Assembly: GCA_039984715.1 (NCBI GenBank)
Contig: JBDWUA010000024.1
Span: 1 to 56,527, forward strand
Direction of reading: 5' to 3'
From: JABSSA01 sp039984715
GTDB taxonomy: Bacteria > Pseudomonadota > Alphaproteobacteria > Rhodobacterales > Rhodobacteraceae
DNA length: 56,527 nt
Position 1 is the first letter of the stretch. Each line of letters opens with the position of its first letter. Shown in pieces: positions 16,943-25,966 of this stretch. Both the position numbers and the translations under genes were made by a program. The notes below the pieces were generated by a model that saw only the letters and a program-made list of their open reading frames with translations, was not told the DNA's origin and did no database searches.

Positions 16943-16964
16943 CCCAACCTTCTAGTAGGTTGGG
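16943..16964. promoter_or_regulatory. Candidate TetR operator, site 2
   Basis: CCCAACCT and AGGTTGGG form perfect 8-bp arms around TCTAGT. The inner 12 bases (CCTTCTAGTAGG, 16948-16959) resemble the site in the TetR promoter. It lies 26 bp upstream of the VOC start and about 18 bp after a TTGACT -35-like hexamer, a good position for repression. Confidence 0.6.
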
Positions 16965-16990
16965 TGAAGTTAACCCAAAAGGAGAGACCT

Positions 16991-17353
16991 ATGATTGGTT
17001 ATTCAACAATCGGCGTGAAAGACATGGACAAGGCCAAGCAATTCTATTGCGATCTGCTGGACGCCACAGTCCAAGTCGACATCGGACGTCTGGCGATGAT
17101 TGGCAAATCGACCGATCAGCCTATGGTCGCCGTTTGCCGTCCATTTGATGGCAATGAAGCGTCATGCGGAAATGGCGCGATGATCGCATTTACCGGGTCG
17201 TCCAAAGAAAATGTCGATGCGCTGCATGCTAAAGCGATGGAATTGGGTGCGACTTGTGAAGGCGAACCGGGCCAACGCATTGATGATGTGTTTTACGGTG
17301 CCTATGTCCGTGATCCGGATGGCAACAAGCTGGCTTTCTACGTTTTTGGTTAA
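16991..17353 (+). CDS. VOC family (glyoxalase-like) protein
   Basis: A 120-aa protein with two VOC beta-alpha-beta-beta-beta modules: N-terminal MIGYSTIGVKDMDKAKQFY and C-terminal YGAYVRDPDGNKLAFYV. Members bind a divalent metal and act on small electrophiles, or sequester ligands. GGAGAG precedes the ATG at 16991; the frame is open further upstream, but through the operator. It has its own promoter with a candidate TetR operator, and follows the PPOX gene by 115 bp. Similar in size and family to the VOC protein at 45200-45616, but not close. Confidence 0.85.
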   Translation: MIGYSTIGVKDMDKAKQFYCDLLDATVQVDIGRLAMIGKSTDQPMVAVCRPFDGNEASCGNGAMIAFTGSSKENVDALHAKAMELGATCEGEPGQRIDDVFYGAYVRDPDGNKLAFYVFG

Positions 17354-17720
17354 TCCTTTGGCCGTTCGGGTAACCCAAAAGGGAATTCGGGCGGCCTTAT
17401 TTTGACCAAATCGGTGCATTATCGCAGCGTAAAACTGATCGTTTGAGGAGGTTTATTAACACTCCAATTCATTGATCAGAAAGAAAATAAACGGAATGAG
17501 CGGGCAGTTCCCGTTTTCCGATCACAAAACCCTCATTAAAACGTGACCCAAAGTGAGCTTCATCTTGAGGCCCGTCTATATCCGTTCAACTCTTGCCGGT
17601 GATACTAAGTCTCTCGTCAGAGGGTGTGTTTGCATTGCCGCATGCCGGGTCAAATTGCCCGGCCAATAGCGGTGGAAAACACATACAGCTGTACCAAAAC
17701 CTACAACTGAGAGGATGAAT
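17354..17720. other. Intergenic region without recognised gene
   Basis: 367 bases between the VOC gene and the VPLPA-CTERM gene. It becomes AT-rich after 17440. A GAGGAGG stretch near 17444 looks like a ribosome binding site but is not followed by a usable frame. The right end should hold the promoter of the secreted protein gene. Nothing else recognised. Confidence 0.5.
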
Positions 17721-18584
17721 ATGAAGTTTTTATCAACGGTAATTATTGCAGCAAGTCTTGCAGCGCCAGCAATGGCGACAACGCTTCGGGTCACTGTCAC
17801 GAACAACCAAGCAGCACCAACCGCTGGTGTGGCTGGGTTTGCTTTGACACCGGTCTATTCAGCGTTCCACAACGGGCTGTTTGACAGCTATAACCTTGGC
17901 GAAGAAGTTTCAGCTGGCGTTGAGCAATTGGCTGAAGTGGGCAATCCGGGCTTGCTGCCTGACGAACGCACTGCTCTTGGCGTTTCGCCTGGTTCGACGG
18001 CGATCACAGTTGCCAACGGACGGCCCATCTTTGGTGGTGAAACCGCATATGGTGACGTTGTAATCGACGATTTTGCAAATCAGCGATTCTTTAGTTTCTT
18101 ATCCATGGTTGTGCCGACCAACGACACATTTATCGCCAATGGCAATCCAACATTGTTTGATTTGTTCAATGATGACGGCACATTTGCTGGTCCTTTGACG
18201 ATTAATGTCACAGGTCTGCAGGTTCGCGACGCAGGAACCGAAGCAAATGATGCGTCAGCATCTGGTGGCGCGGCATTTGGCGCAAATTCAGTTGGCGGCG
18301 AAGGTGTTGATACGCGTGGTTCCGGTGGTGTGACCGAAGGCTTTACAGGCCTCAGCACATTCCTTGGTACAGACACAGTACCCGGGTTCCAGATCGATCC
18401 TGCTTTGGGTGGATCGGGTTTCTTTGATGACATAAACAACGCTGCATTGTTCAACGTTGCAACAATCACCATCGAAATTTCACCTGTGCCACTTCCTGCT
18501 GGCGGAGTTCTGTTGCTTTCGGCGATGGGTTTCGCTGGATTTGTATCGCGCCGCAAAGCGCGTGCAGCTAAAGCAACTGCATAA
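17721..18584 (+). CDS. Spondin-domain-like secreted protein with VPLPA-CTERM sorting tail
   Basis: A 287-aa exported protein. Signal peptide (MKFLSTVIIAASLAAPAMA), then a spondin-type beta domain (LRVTVTNNQ, TPVYSAFHNGLFDSY, GVEQLAEVG, LGVSPGSTA). After a Gly/Ser-rich stretch comes the C-terminal VPLPAGG motif, a hydrophobic helix and a basic end (SRRKARAAK). VPLPA-CTERM tails are cut and sorted by a dedicated exosortase in Rhodobacterales; none is on this plasmid. The ATG at 17721 is preferred over 17715 because of spacing from GAGAGGA. A strong terminator follows. Confidence 0.85.
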   Translation: MKFLSTVIIAASLAAPAMATTLRVTVTNNQAAPTAGVAGFALTPVYSAFHNGLFDSYNLGEEVSAGVEQLAEVGNPGLLPDERTALGVSPGSTAITVANGRPIFGGETAYGDVVIDDFANQRFFSFLSMVVPTNDTFIANGNPTLFDLFNDDGTFAGPLTINVTGLQVRDAGTEANDASASGGAAFGANSVGGEGVDTRGSGGVTEGFTGLSTFLGTDTVPGFQIDPALGGSGFFDDINNAALFNVATITIEISPVPLPAGGVLLLSAMGFAGFVSRRKARAAKATA

Positions 18585-18597
18585 GCTCAATACACTG

Positions 18598-18628
18598 GAC
18601 CGCTGTGTTTACGGCACAGCGGTCTTTT
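18598..18628 (+). terminator. Rho-independent terminator
   Basis: GACCGCTGTG and CACAGCGGTC form a perfect 10-bp stem with a 7-base loop, followed directly by TTTT. It lies 14 bp after the stop of the VPLPA-CTERM gene. Confidence 0.9.
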
Positions 18629-19004
18629 CAATCATGCCCTTTTGATCGGTCTACTCGGCGATTGCTTGAGTATCTTACGGGTGCCTTTGCGTGCCGGCGA
18701 CCCTCAAGCCTAAGACGTCTTGCATGCTCAATTGCGCGCAATTCTGTCTCTTTCGGCACTCTAATCCTTAGACAATTCGTTGATAAAAACTGGATGCGCG
18801 ATTCTAAGTGATGCGTAATGCGGATCGGAAATTATCACAGAGAATTGATCTTTTGACGGCAATAAATTCCTTGCATTAATAAATTTCCCGAAGCTAGCAT
18901 TAAAGAATTGCTAGATTTATAATTTTTTTAAATGAAATGTTAATGCTATTTTAACACCTGTTCAGATCATCAGGCGTGCGACAGCAGCACCTATCGCCAA
19001 GATA
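18629..19004. other. AT-rich intergenic region
   Basis: 376 bases; 18840-18955 is markedly richer in A and T than the rest of the plasmid, including runs such as TAATTTTTTTAAATG. It may contain the promoter and true start of the FkbM gene, because the codons from 18948 onward still read like protein in the FkbM frame. No other gene seen. Confidence 0.5.
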
Positions 19005-19841
19005 TTGCGACAGGTGTTTCAAAGCAGTTATATTTCCACTGAATCGAAAATCCGCCTTTGGAAATGGGCAGAAAAATATATCTCTTTCTATGGCGTGAAT
19101 GCGATTGTCTCGACTCAAGACAAGCTGAAAATGGCGGTCAATACGTCCAAGATGGTTGAGAAACAGATTTTCTATTTTGGCGAATGGGAACCGTTTTTTA
19201 CGAGACATCTCAGGGACGCCAAAAAACAGAGCGGTGTGTTCCTCGATATTGGTGCAAACATTGGGTATTTCAGCCTTCTGGCGGCAAAGAATTTTGATCA
19301 AGTGATCGCAATCGAAGCGTCACCCAGCGTTGCTGTGTGGCTCACTGAAAATGTGCGACGAAATGAGCTTAGCAATGTCGACGTTCGCAACATTGCTGTT
19401 GGGGAACAGCTGGGCGAAGCAGAGTTCTTTTTTGATGAGGGTCAAAGCGGGGGGTCATCTCTTTTACCCGGAAAGGGGCGCGTGCTCGAGGCAAAGGTGC
19501 CCACTGGTCCGATAGGTGAAATCCTGAGCGATGATGAGATTCAAAAAGTATCCTTTATCAAGATAGATATTGAAGGGTTTGAACATATCGCACTTCGCCA
19601 AGTCTTGGGCAGGATTGGCGATTTTCAAGCAAAGTTGGAGATCGTTTTGGAATACGGGCCTGAACGCAACCAAGATTTGTGGGAGGTTATCACGAAATTC
19701 ATCCCGCATGGGTTCGAGATATTTCTGATGCAAGGGGAATACGATATTGCTGAATACGTCGATCTATCGATGCGATCTGAACTGGCCAGGTGTCATGACG
19801 CACCCAAATTTTTTTCAGACATCCTTCTGCGGCGTTCTTAA
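19005..19841 (+). CDS. FkbM family SAM-dependent methyltransferase
   Basis: About 278 aa with a Rossmann SAM-binding core: GVFLDIGANIGYFSLLAA (motif I), VIAIEASP (motif II), VSFIKIDIEGFEHIAL (FkbM signature). Family members O-methylate sugars, often in surface polysaccharides. The start is unclear. TTG at 19005 is the first usual start codon, but the frame stays protein-like upstream to 18948, where only ATT is available, and a stop lies at 18933. An unusual initiation codon or a 5' truncation is possible. The AT-rich upstream DNA suggests the gene was acquired separately. Confidence 0.8.
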   Translation: MRQVFQSSYISTESKIRLWKWAEKYISFYGVNAIVSTQDKLKMAVNTSKMVEKQIFYFGEWEPFFTRHLRDAKKQSGVFLDIGANIGYFSLLAAKNFDQVIAIEASPSVAVWLTENVRRNELSNVDVRNIAVGEQLGEAEFFFDEGQSGGSSLLPGKGRVLEAKVPTGPIGEILSDDEIQKVSFIKIDIEGFEHIALRQVLGRIGDFQAKLEIVLEYGPERNQDLWEVITKFIPHGFEIFLMQGEYDIAEYVDLSMRSELARCHDAPKFFSDILLRRS

Positions 19842-20039
19842 CAAGGCTAATTGCACGATTGCCGAACAATTTTTGCCTACTGGATAACGCGTTGATTATC
19901 GACGGACGGGCCGTAACGCAAAATCTGCTAATCCTAGTTATGTTAATTTTGTTGAATGCCTTCAACTCACCCAAAATCAGAAAACCGCTAGGCCGGACAC
20001 TGGTGCAGTGTGCAGCGAATGGCGGCTGTGAGCCCAAAC

Positions 20040-20579
20040 CTACGCGACCAATGGGATCGATCCAATCACCGACAGCCTGCCGTCGGCAAGGGATACGACC
20101 TCCAAGCTGCGGATCGTTGCTTTCATCGGGAACGTGTCAATCGATGCAACGTCAACTGCTTCTAATACTGAGCGATCCACATTCGTCGCCACTGTCATAT
20201 GTGATTTATAAGGCATGTTTGGATGCAATTCCGAACGGTGCGGCCCGTCATAAAGTTGCTGGTGCAAAGCTGTAACACGGTCAGTTCCTGTCGAAGTTAA
20301 AAGGAATATTTTGTGGGTCTTTTCAAACGGATCATAAACTATTTCCCAGCTTGAGAACTCGACGGAAATCGTTGTTGTTCGAGTGGCCACCAGCTCGCAA
20401 TGTTTGACTACTTCAGTTGGAGTTGAATTTTGAACACCAAAGACAAGCGTGATATGTGGTGCAACGAGCCCAGCCCTGTCAGGTTCAAGTGCACTACGAA
20501 ACGTCAGAATTGAGCGCTGTATGTCAGCTTCGAATTTTGGGTATGCGAGAACATAGATCATACTTGAACGCTGTGGCAT
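20040..20579 (-). CDS. 2H phosphoesterase / 2'-5' RNA ligase family protein
   Basis: A 179-aa protein with two His-x-Thr motifs, PHITLVF (near residue 42) and SHMTVAT (near residue 127), which form the catalytic pair of the 2H superfamily. Such enzymes open 2',3'-cyclic phosphates or cut 2'-5' bonds in RNA or nucleotides. The ATG at 20577-20579 is used; a second in-frame ATG lies 6 codons on. It stands alone between the FkbM gene (convergent) and the FNT gene. Confidence 0.82.
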   Translation of the reverse strand: MPQRSSMIYVLAYPKFEADIQRSILTFRSALEPDRAGLVAPHITLVFGVQNSTPTEVVKHCELVATRTTTISVEFSSWEIVYDPFEKTHKIFLLTSTGTDRVTALHQQLYDGPHRSELHPNMPYKSHMTVATNVDRSVLEAVDVASIDTFPMKATIRSLEVVSLADGRLSVIGSIPLVA

Positions 20580-20750
20580 TCGCTCAGAAAACTCAAGGTC
20601 GGTTTTGTCCGCTTAGCCGACCTTAATCCAGACTGCTATGTGGGTCCGGTTTAGGTCAGAAATGCTTGACGTTTGGGCCTATATTGCATGACGCTGCGCA
20701 TCTGTAGGATTTAGAAAACCCGCAGCAACTACTCAAAGGTGCGTGACGTT

Positions 20751-21554
20751 TCACACTTTTCCATCGAATTCATCTGTAATGTGTGGACGTCCTGCAGCAA
20801 GCCAGTATCCCACGCCCATGATGCCTGCTCCGGCGATGACGTTTCCGATGGATACGAACAACAGATTATGGGCTGCGCCTGCGATCGTTATGTTGCTGCT
20901 GTGGTCTGATAAAAGAGCCACGCTAAAGATGGTCATGTTTGCGATTGAATGTTCGAACCCGGCAGCGATGAACGCGTAAAGGCAGAACCAGATCAATGCG
21001 ATTTTGGCGATGTCTGTTGTCACGCGTCCTGATGTCCAAATTGCAAGGCACACCAGCCAGTTGCACAAAACACCCTTTAAAATCAGAGTTATCGCGCTGC
21101 TGTGCATCTTCTTTTCCGCAACCGTATGAAGCAGGTTTGCCCCGTCGCCAGTTAGGATTAAACCGCCACCGCCATAAACAAACAACGCACCCAAAAACGT
21201 CGCGCCAATTAGGTTGCCCACCCAACTTGTCACCAAGCATATCGCCAGATCGGACATGTTCGTGCGCCCGGTTAATTTGCCAAAGGTCATGAACATTGCG
21301 TGACCTGTGAACAGCTCGGATCCGGCGAAAACGACCAGCATCAAGGCCAGACCAAAACTGGCCCCCATCACAATCGGGCGGATCGATGCATCAACGCCTT
21401 GGCCCACGGAAAAGATCAGCAATATGCCAAAGCCGACATAGGCCCCGGCCATCGCGGCCAAGATCAAAAAGCCCATCAAATCCTGACGCACATGGGTCGC
21501 TTTGGCTTTGGCGATTTTGGCGAAGGCGTCAACAGAGTCTACATAGCTCATCAT
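20751..21554 (-). CDS. Formate/nitrite transporter (FNT) family channel
   Basis: A 267-aa protein with six transmembrane segments of the FNT pentameric channel fold. Visible family motifs are FAGSELFTGHAMFM (re-entrant loop after TM2), LCNWLVCLAIW and AAGFEHSIANM with the conserved pore histidine. It carries small monovalent anions such as nitrite, formate or lactate. It lies 85 bp after the MMSDH gene on the same strand, at the end of the TRAP operon, and may belong to it or have its own promoter. Confidence 0.9.
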   Translation of the reverse strand: MMSYVDSVDAFAKIAKAKATHVRQDLMGFLILAAMAGAYVGFGILLIFSVGQGVDASIRPIVMGASFGLALMLVVFAGSELFTGHAMFMTFGKLTGRTNMSDLAICLVTSWVGNLIGATFLGALFVYGGGGLILTGDGANLLHTVAEKKMHSSAITLILKGVLCNWLVCLAIWTSGRVTTDIAKIALIWFCLYAFIAAGFEHSIANMTIFSVALLSDHSSNITIAGAAHNLLFVSIGNVIAGAGIMGVGYWLAAGRPHITDEFDGKV

Positions 21555-21639
21555 TTGGCGGGACTTTCAGATGTGCGGCATGTCGCGCGGTCCATTCCTG
21601 ATCCGCGCGTGTCTTTTGATCGCTGTAAAGAGGTCTCGC

Positions 21640-23142
21640 TTAGACGTCTTTACCACCGGTAAAGTTGAATTCGGCGCCGGACCGAATGCCAGAGGGCCAA
21701 CGGGTCGTCATGGTTTTCAGGCGCGTATAGAACCGCACGCCTTCCATGCCGTGGATGTGGTGATCCCCGAACAAAGACCGCTTCCATCCGCCAAAGGAAT
21801 GATAGGCAACCGGCACTGGGATTGGGACGTTGACCCCGACCATGCCAATGCGCGCACGGGCCCAGAAATCACGGGCCGCGTCGCCGTCGCGGGTAAAGAT
21901 CGCGGTGCCGTTTCCGTATTCGTGATCATTCACCATGGTGACCGCTTCTTCGTAGGTTTGCGCGCGCACAACACTAAGAACGGGGCCGAAAATCTCGTCG
22001 GTATAGATCGACATATCCGTGGTGACCCCGTCAAATAGACAGCCCCCGATAAAGTACCCGCCCTCGTACCCTTGCAAGGCGATGCCACGTCCATCGACAA
22101 CCAATTTGGCGCCTTTGTCGATGCCTTGCGCAATCAGGTCGTTGATCTTGTCAAAGCTTTGTTTGCTGATGACTGGCCCAAGCTCGGATTCTGGATCGGT
22201 ATATGGCGCGACCTTTAGGGCTTGGATGCGTGGGGTCAGGGCTTCGACCAAGCGATCGGCGGTTTCTTCGCCAACGGGCACGGCCACGGAAATCGCCATG
22301 CAGCGTTCGCCAGCCGATCCATAGGCCGACCCGATCAAGGCATCCACGACTTGGTCCATGTCTGCATCTGGCATCACAACAAGGTGGTTTTTCGCACCGC
22401 ATAATGCTTGGACACGTTTGCCGTTTCCGGTGCCGCGCCCATAGATGTATTCACCAATCGCGGTCGATCCGACAAAGCTGATCGCCTCAACGGTTGGGTG
22501 ATCCAACAGGGCATCGACGGCTTCTTTGTCACCATTCACCACATTGAACACACCTGCGGGCAAGCCTGCGTCGGCCAGCAATTCAGCGATGCGCATCACG
22601 ACGCTGGGGTCTTTTTCGGACGGTTTCAGGATGAACGTATTTCCACAGGCGATTGCCACGGGGTACATCCAAAGCGGCACCATCGCAGGAAAGTTGAACG
22701 GCGTGATCCCGGCCACGACGCCAACAGGTTGGCGCACGGAAAAGCTGTCGACATTGGATGCCACTGCTTCGGAATATTCACCTTTCAGCAATTGCGGGAT
22801 GCCACAGACAAATTCGACGACTTCGATACCGCGCGCAATTTCGCCTTTGGCGTCGGGCAGTGTTTTGCCGTGTTCGGCGGACAAAAGTTCGGCCAACTCG
22901 TCGGTGTGCCTTTTCAACAGGTCGCGAAATTCAAACATTACCAATGCGCGTTTGGCGGGTGGTGTTGCGGCCCATGCGGGCAGTGCATTGGCAGCGACTT
23001 GAACGACGGCATCCACGTCTTGGGCCGAGGCCAAGGCGACCGAACTGGACACTGCACCCGTTGCCGGATTGATGACGTCAGATGTTCTGTGATTGGTTCC
23101 AGCCCAGCGGGCATTGTTCACGAAATGGGTCGTGGTCTGCAT
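21640..23142 (-). CDS. mmsA: CoA-acylating methylmalonate-semialdehyde dehydrogenase
   Basis: A 500-aa aldehyde dehydrogenase of the MMSDH group. N-terminal VNNARWAG, cofactor region ITPFNFPAMVPLWMYPVAIACGN, and active-site GERCMAIS with the catalytic Cys preceded by Glu-Arg, as in the CoA-dependent members. It oxidises methylmalonate or malonate semialdehyde with CoA and NAD to propionyl- or acetyl-CoA. The ATG at 23140-23142 has GGAG nine bases upstream and gives the standard length. It is the last catabolic gene of the leftward TRAP operon and probably the step that feeds central metabolism. Confidence 0.92.
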   Translation of the reverse strand: MQTTTHFVNNARWAGTNHRTSDVINPATGAVSSSVALASAQDVDAVVQVAANALPAWAATPPAKRALVMFEFRDLLKRHTDELAELLSAEHGKTLPDAKGEIARGIEVVEFVCGIPQLLKGEYSEAVASNVDSFSVRQPVGVVAGITPFNFPAMVPLWMYPVAIACGNTFILKPSEKDPSVVMRIAELLADAGLPAGVFNVVNGDKEAVDALLDHPTVEAISFVGSTAIGEYIYGRGTGNGKRVQALCGAKNHLVVMPDADMDQVVDALIGSAYGSAGERCMAISVAVPVGEETADRLVEALTPRIQALKVAPYTDPESELGPVISKQSFDKINDLIAQGIDKGAKLVVDGRGIALQGYEGGYFIGGCLFDGVTTDMSIYTDEIFGPVLSVVRAQTYEEAVTMVNDHEYGNGTAIFTRDGDAARDFWARARIGMVGVNVPIPVPVAYHSFGGWKRSLFGDHHIHGMEGVRFYTRLKTMTTRWPSGIRSGAEFNFTGGKDV

Positions 23143-23218
23143 AATTGTAGTCTCCATCGGGTTTGGGTCCGATCGTTTCAACCGTCATATGGGTCAGCGG
23201 AAAAAGCCCGATCAGATG

Positions 23219-24115
23219 TTAGATATATTCAAGATCCGTCATCAGCGATTTGAGCTGTGCGGATTGTAATTCGGTCAAGTTTGGCAGCGGTGTCCGCGCC
23301 CGCCCAAGTTTCAGATCAGACCATTCAGACATCGCGCGCAGACATTGTGGAACGCCGTAGCGGCGGAAAAAGACAAACAGCGGTTCCATCTTTTTGTACA
23401 AGATGTCGCTTGCCGGATTGCCTTCGCGCAGCAGTCGATGCAGCGTTACCATATCGTATGAAAACAAAGGGTGGTACGCAGCCTCCCATCCGATTGCGCC
23501 ATATCGATAGCTTTCGCGCGCAACGAAATGCAGTCCAGTATACAGGGCGAAACGGTCCCCCGTTAACGCTTTGATATCGCGGACACGCTGCGCATCGCCC
23601 GTCGCATCTTTGACGGAATCAATCCCATCAATGGCCGCCATTTCCGCGATCATCACTGGTGTCATGTCATACCGTGTCGTACGCGGGATGTTGTACAGGC
23701 GGATCGGGATATCGATCTCGTTCGAGACGGTTTCGTAATGGCGCATCACATCTGCGAAATGGATGTCGGGCAGATAGGTCTGCATTTCCAACATCATCGT
23801 CGCCGCCCCAGCTTTCTGAGCGTGTTCGGCCCAATGCAAAACTTGGCGCGTGGACAGATCACCAACAGCAACATTAACCGGCACACGACCCGCAGTGGTT
23901 TCACAGACGGTTTCCACAACCGCTAAACGTTCGGCCTCGGTCAGATAGACACCTTCGGTCGTGCTGGCGATACATGTCACACCATCCGCACCACTTTTGA
24001 TAATCGCATCTGTATAGGTTTCAAGAACTTGATGATCTACATGACCCGAAGGATCAAAAGGCGTAATCAGGTAGCAATAAAGCCCACCCTTTTGGCCAAC
24101 CGTTTCAATTGTCAC
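23219..24115 (-). CDS. Dihydrodipicolinate synthase (DapA) family aldolase/dehydratase
   Basis: A 298-aa TIM-barrel enzyme of the class I pyruvate lyase family. Visible are the N-terminal LITPFD, the substrate loop STTEGVYL, the catalytic Tyr in LYNIPR and the Schiff-base Lys in SVKDATGD. The GTG at 24113-24115 is chosen: AAGGAG lies just upstream and VTIETVGQKG begins the domain. It is unlikely to be lysine biosynthesis: it sits between a cupin gene and mmsA in a TRAP-transporter operon, so it more probably cleaves or dehydrates a 2-keto acid derived from the imported compound. Confidence 0.88.
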   Translation of the reverse strand: MTIETVGQKGGLYCYLITPFDPSGHVDHQVLETYTDAIIKSGADGVTCIASTTEGVYLTEAERLAVVETVCETTAGRVPVNVAVGDLSTRQVLHWAEHAQKAGAATMMLEMQTYLPDIHFADVMRHYETVSNEIDIPIRLYNIPRTTRYDMTPVMIAEMAAIDGIDSVKDATGDAQRVRDIKALTGDRFALYTGLHFVARESYRYGAIGWEAAYHPLFSYDMVTLHRLLREGNPASDILYKKMEPLFVFFRRYGVPQCLRAMSEWSDLKLGRARTPLPNLTELQSAQLKSLMTDLEYI

Positions 24116-24181
24116 TTGGGTCTCCTTATGTGCAGAGATGCCACGCCGGGGAGACGGCATCGCACCTCTGCGGGTCGTGGC

Positions 24182-24604
24182 TTAGGTCGCAGGAAACTTG
24201 TCGCGATCAGAGCCGATATCGACGGTTTCACCAGTCTCTGAGAATGTGCGGTTCACATTTGCGCTGCCATAAATGACCATCGCAATGACCTCTTCATCAG
24301 TGTCATTGATCAGCTCGTGCTGAACGCCCGGTGAAATAAAAGTCGAGTCGTATTTGCTGCAAAAGACTTCTTTGTCGCCGTCCAGAATAATCCGCATCGT
24401 GCCTTCAAGAACGGTGACCTGTTCTTCGGCGTTGTGGGTATGGGGCGGAACGGCTGTGCGGGCTGGCATGACGGTTATGCCGGAATGCAGCGAACGTGCG
24501 CCGATGCCTTTGCTGGCAATCGGTTGGTTCACGATGCCGATGCCACGTTTGACCTGAGGCAGATCCGCGTATTTCAAGTGGTTTATCGTCTTTTCAGTGG
24601 CCAT
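24182..24604 (-). CDS. Cupin domain protein
   Basis: A 140-aa single-domain cupin. Motif 1 is HTHNAEEQVTVLEG (two His and a Glu) and motif 2 is SPGVQHELIN (one His), giving a typical metal site. In a sugar-acid or keto-acid operon such small cupins are often isomerases or sugar-ring openers (KdgF-like), but the reaction here cannot be read. It lies between dctM and the DapA-like gene, with a GGAGACC ribosome binding site. Confidence 0.85.
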   Translation of the reverse strand: MATEKTINHLKYADLPQVKRGIGIVNQPIASKGIGARSLHSGITVMPARTAVPPHTHNAEEQVTVLEGTMRIILDGDKEVFCSKYDSTFISPGVQHELINDTDEEVIAMVIYGSANVNRTFSETGETVDIGSDRDKFPAT

Positions 24605-24673
24605 TGAAGGTCTCCTTTAGGGGGTTCTGGAATGAGAATGATCTGATGGGTCTAAGGGTGCGGCCCGGATGGG

Positions 24674-25966
24674 TTATCGGAACCACAAGATCAGCGAAGG
24701 CGAGAACGCGATGACAAAGCAGACCGCGATCAAGGCGATGAAGGCGGGAACGGCTTTGTAAGCGATGTTCATGAAGGGTTCGCCGCTGACCGCGGCGGCG
24801 GCAAACAGGTTGATCCCCACCGGCGGTGTGATGAAGCCCACAGACAAGGTTGCCACAACAAAGACGCCAAAGTGGACCTGATCAAAGCCAAGTTGTTCGC
24901 CAATGGGGAACAGGATCGGCATGATCACAAGAATGGCGGCGATAGGTTCCAGCAAACACCCGACCAGCAACAACATGGCCACGATCAACACGACCGAAAG
25001 ATAGGGGCCGGTGCCAAAGGATGTGAAGGCTTCGACAATGGCGCCGGGGACCCGCAAGATCGCCAGAACTTCGGCAAAGAGGATCGAAAACGCGATGATC
25101 GGAGCCAGAATGCCTGTCGTTTTAGAGGCTGCCAGAAAGATGTTTCCAAGGTCACGGAAATCGACCTCGCGCACGATCAGCAATTCGACCACGAACACAT
25201 AGAACACAGCAACTGCGGCGGCTTCGGTTGGGGTAAAGAACCCGCCATAAATACCACCAAGGATCACAACCGGTGCGCCAAACCCGTAGCGCGCTTGCCA
25301 AATGGCAGACAGCGCTTTTGAGCCTGAGAATGGCGTGCTTTCCGTGGCCCCCCAAGTCGAGAACGAACACACGATGTAATTCGCAATGCACAGACCCAAG
25401 GCAATCAACAAGCCCGGAAGAACGCCAGCGATGAACAGGTCACCAACAGATGTTCCCGTCGCGATCCCATAGATAATGAAGATCAGGCTTGGGGGCACGA
25501 TCACACCCAAAATACCGCCAGAAGCCGCAAGTGACGCAGCATAGCTTTTGTCGTATCCGCGATCCTTTAGGGCCGGAACCATGATTTTACCGATGGTCGC
25601 CGTATCAGCAGAACTGGACCCGCTGGTTCCGGCAAAGAAGAAACAGCCAAAGATCGTGGCCATACCCAAGCCGCCTTTGATCCAGCCGACTAGGGCTTCG
25701 CCAAGGCCGACAAGATCGCGTGCGATGCGGCCTCGGGAAATGATTTCACCGGCAAGGATAAACAATGGCATCGCCAAAAGCGCCCAACTGTCGAGGGATG
25801 CAAACAGTGTCGTGCTTAGGCTGCTCAGGGAATACGCGCCGGTTAGGATGATGAGGGATATCGACCCCATCGCCAGCACGATGAACAAGGGCAGACCAAT
25901 CACCAAATGGATCAGCATCAGGACGATCACGATGGTGGCGACTTGCATGTTGCTTAGATCAATCAT
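24674..25966 (-). CDS. TRAP transporter large permease subunit (DctM family)
   Basis: A 430-aa, roughly twelve-helix membrane protein. Family blocks: IGLPLFIVLAMGS near the N-terminus, LLAMPLFILAGEI, FFAGTSGSSSADTATIG, and IVPPSLIFIIYG. It forms the Na+-driven transport pore, with the small subunit and the periplasmic binding protein. Its start overlaps the end of the dctQ gene by 4 bases (ATGA), so they are translationally coupled. It imports carboxylate-like compounds. Confidence 0.95.
   Translation of the reverse strand: MIDLSNMQVATIVIVLMLIHLVIGLPLFIVLAMGSISLIILTGAYSLSSLSTTLFASLDSWALLAMPLFILAGEIISRGRIARDLVGLGEALVGWIKGGLGMATIFGCFFFAGTSGSSSADTATIGKIMVPALKDRGYDKSYAASLAASGGILGVIVPPSLIFIIYGIATGTSVGDLFIAGVLPGLLIALGLCIANYIVCSFSTWGATESTPFSGSKALSAIWQARYGFGAPVVILGGIYGGFFTPTEAAAVAVFYVFVVELLIVREVDFRDLGNIFLAASKTTGILAPIIAFSILFAEVLAILRVPGAIVEAFTSFGTGPYLSVVLIVAMLLLVGCLLEPIAAILVIMPILFPIGEQLGFDQVHFGVFVVATLSVGFITPPVGINLFAAAAVSGEPFMNIAYKAVPAFIALIAVCFVIAFSPSLILWFR

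Noticed and set aside
23219..24115. DapA proper (lysine biosynthesis)
   Set aside because: The gene sits in a TRAP and mmsA operon. Family membership alone does not give the DHDPS reaction.
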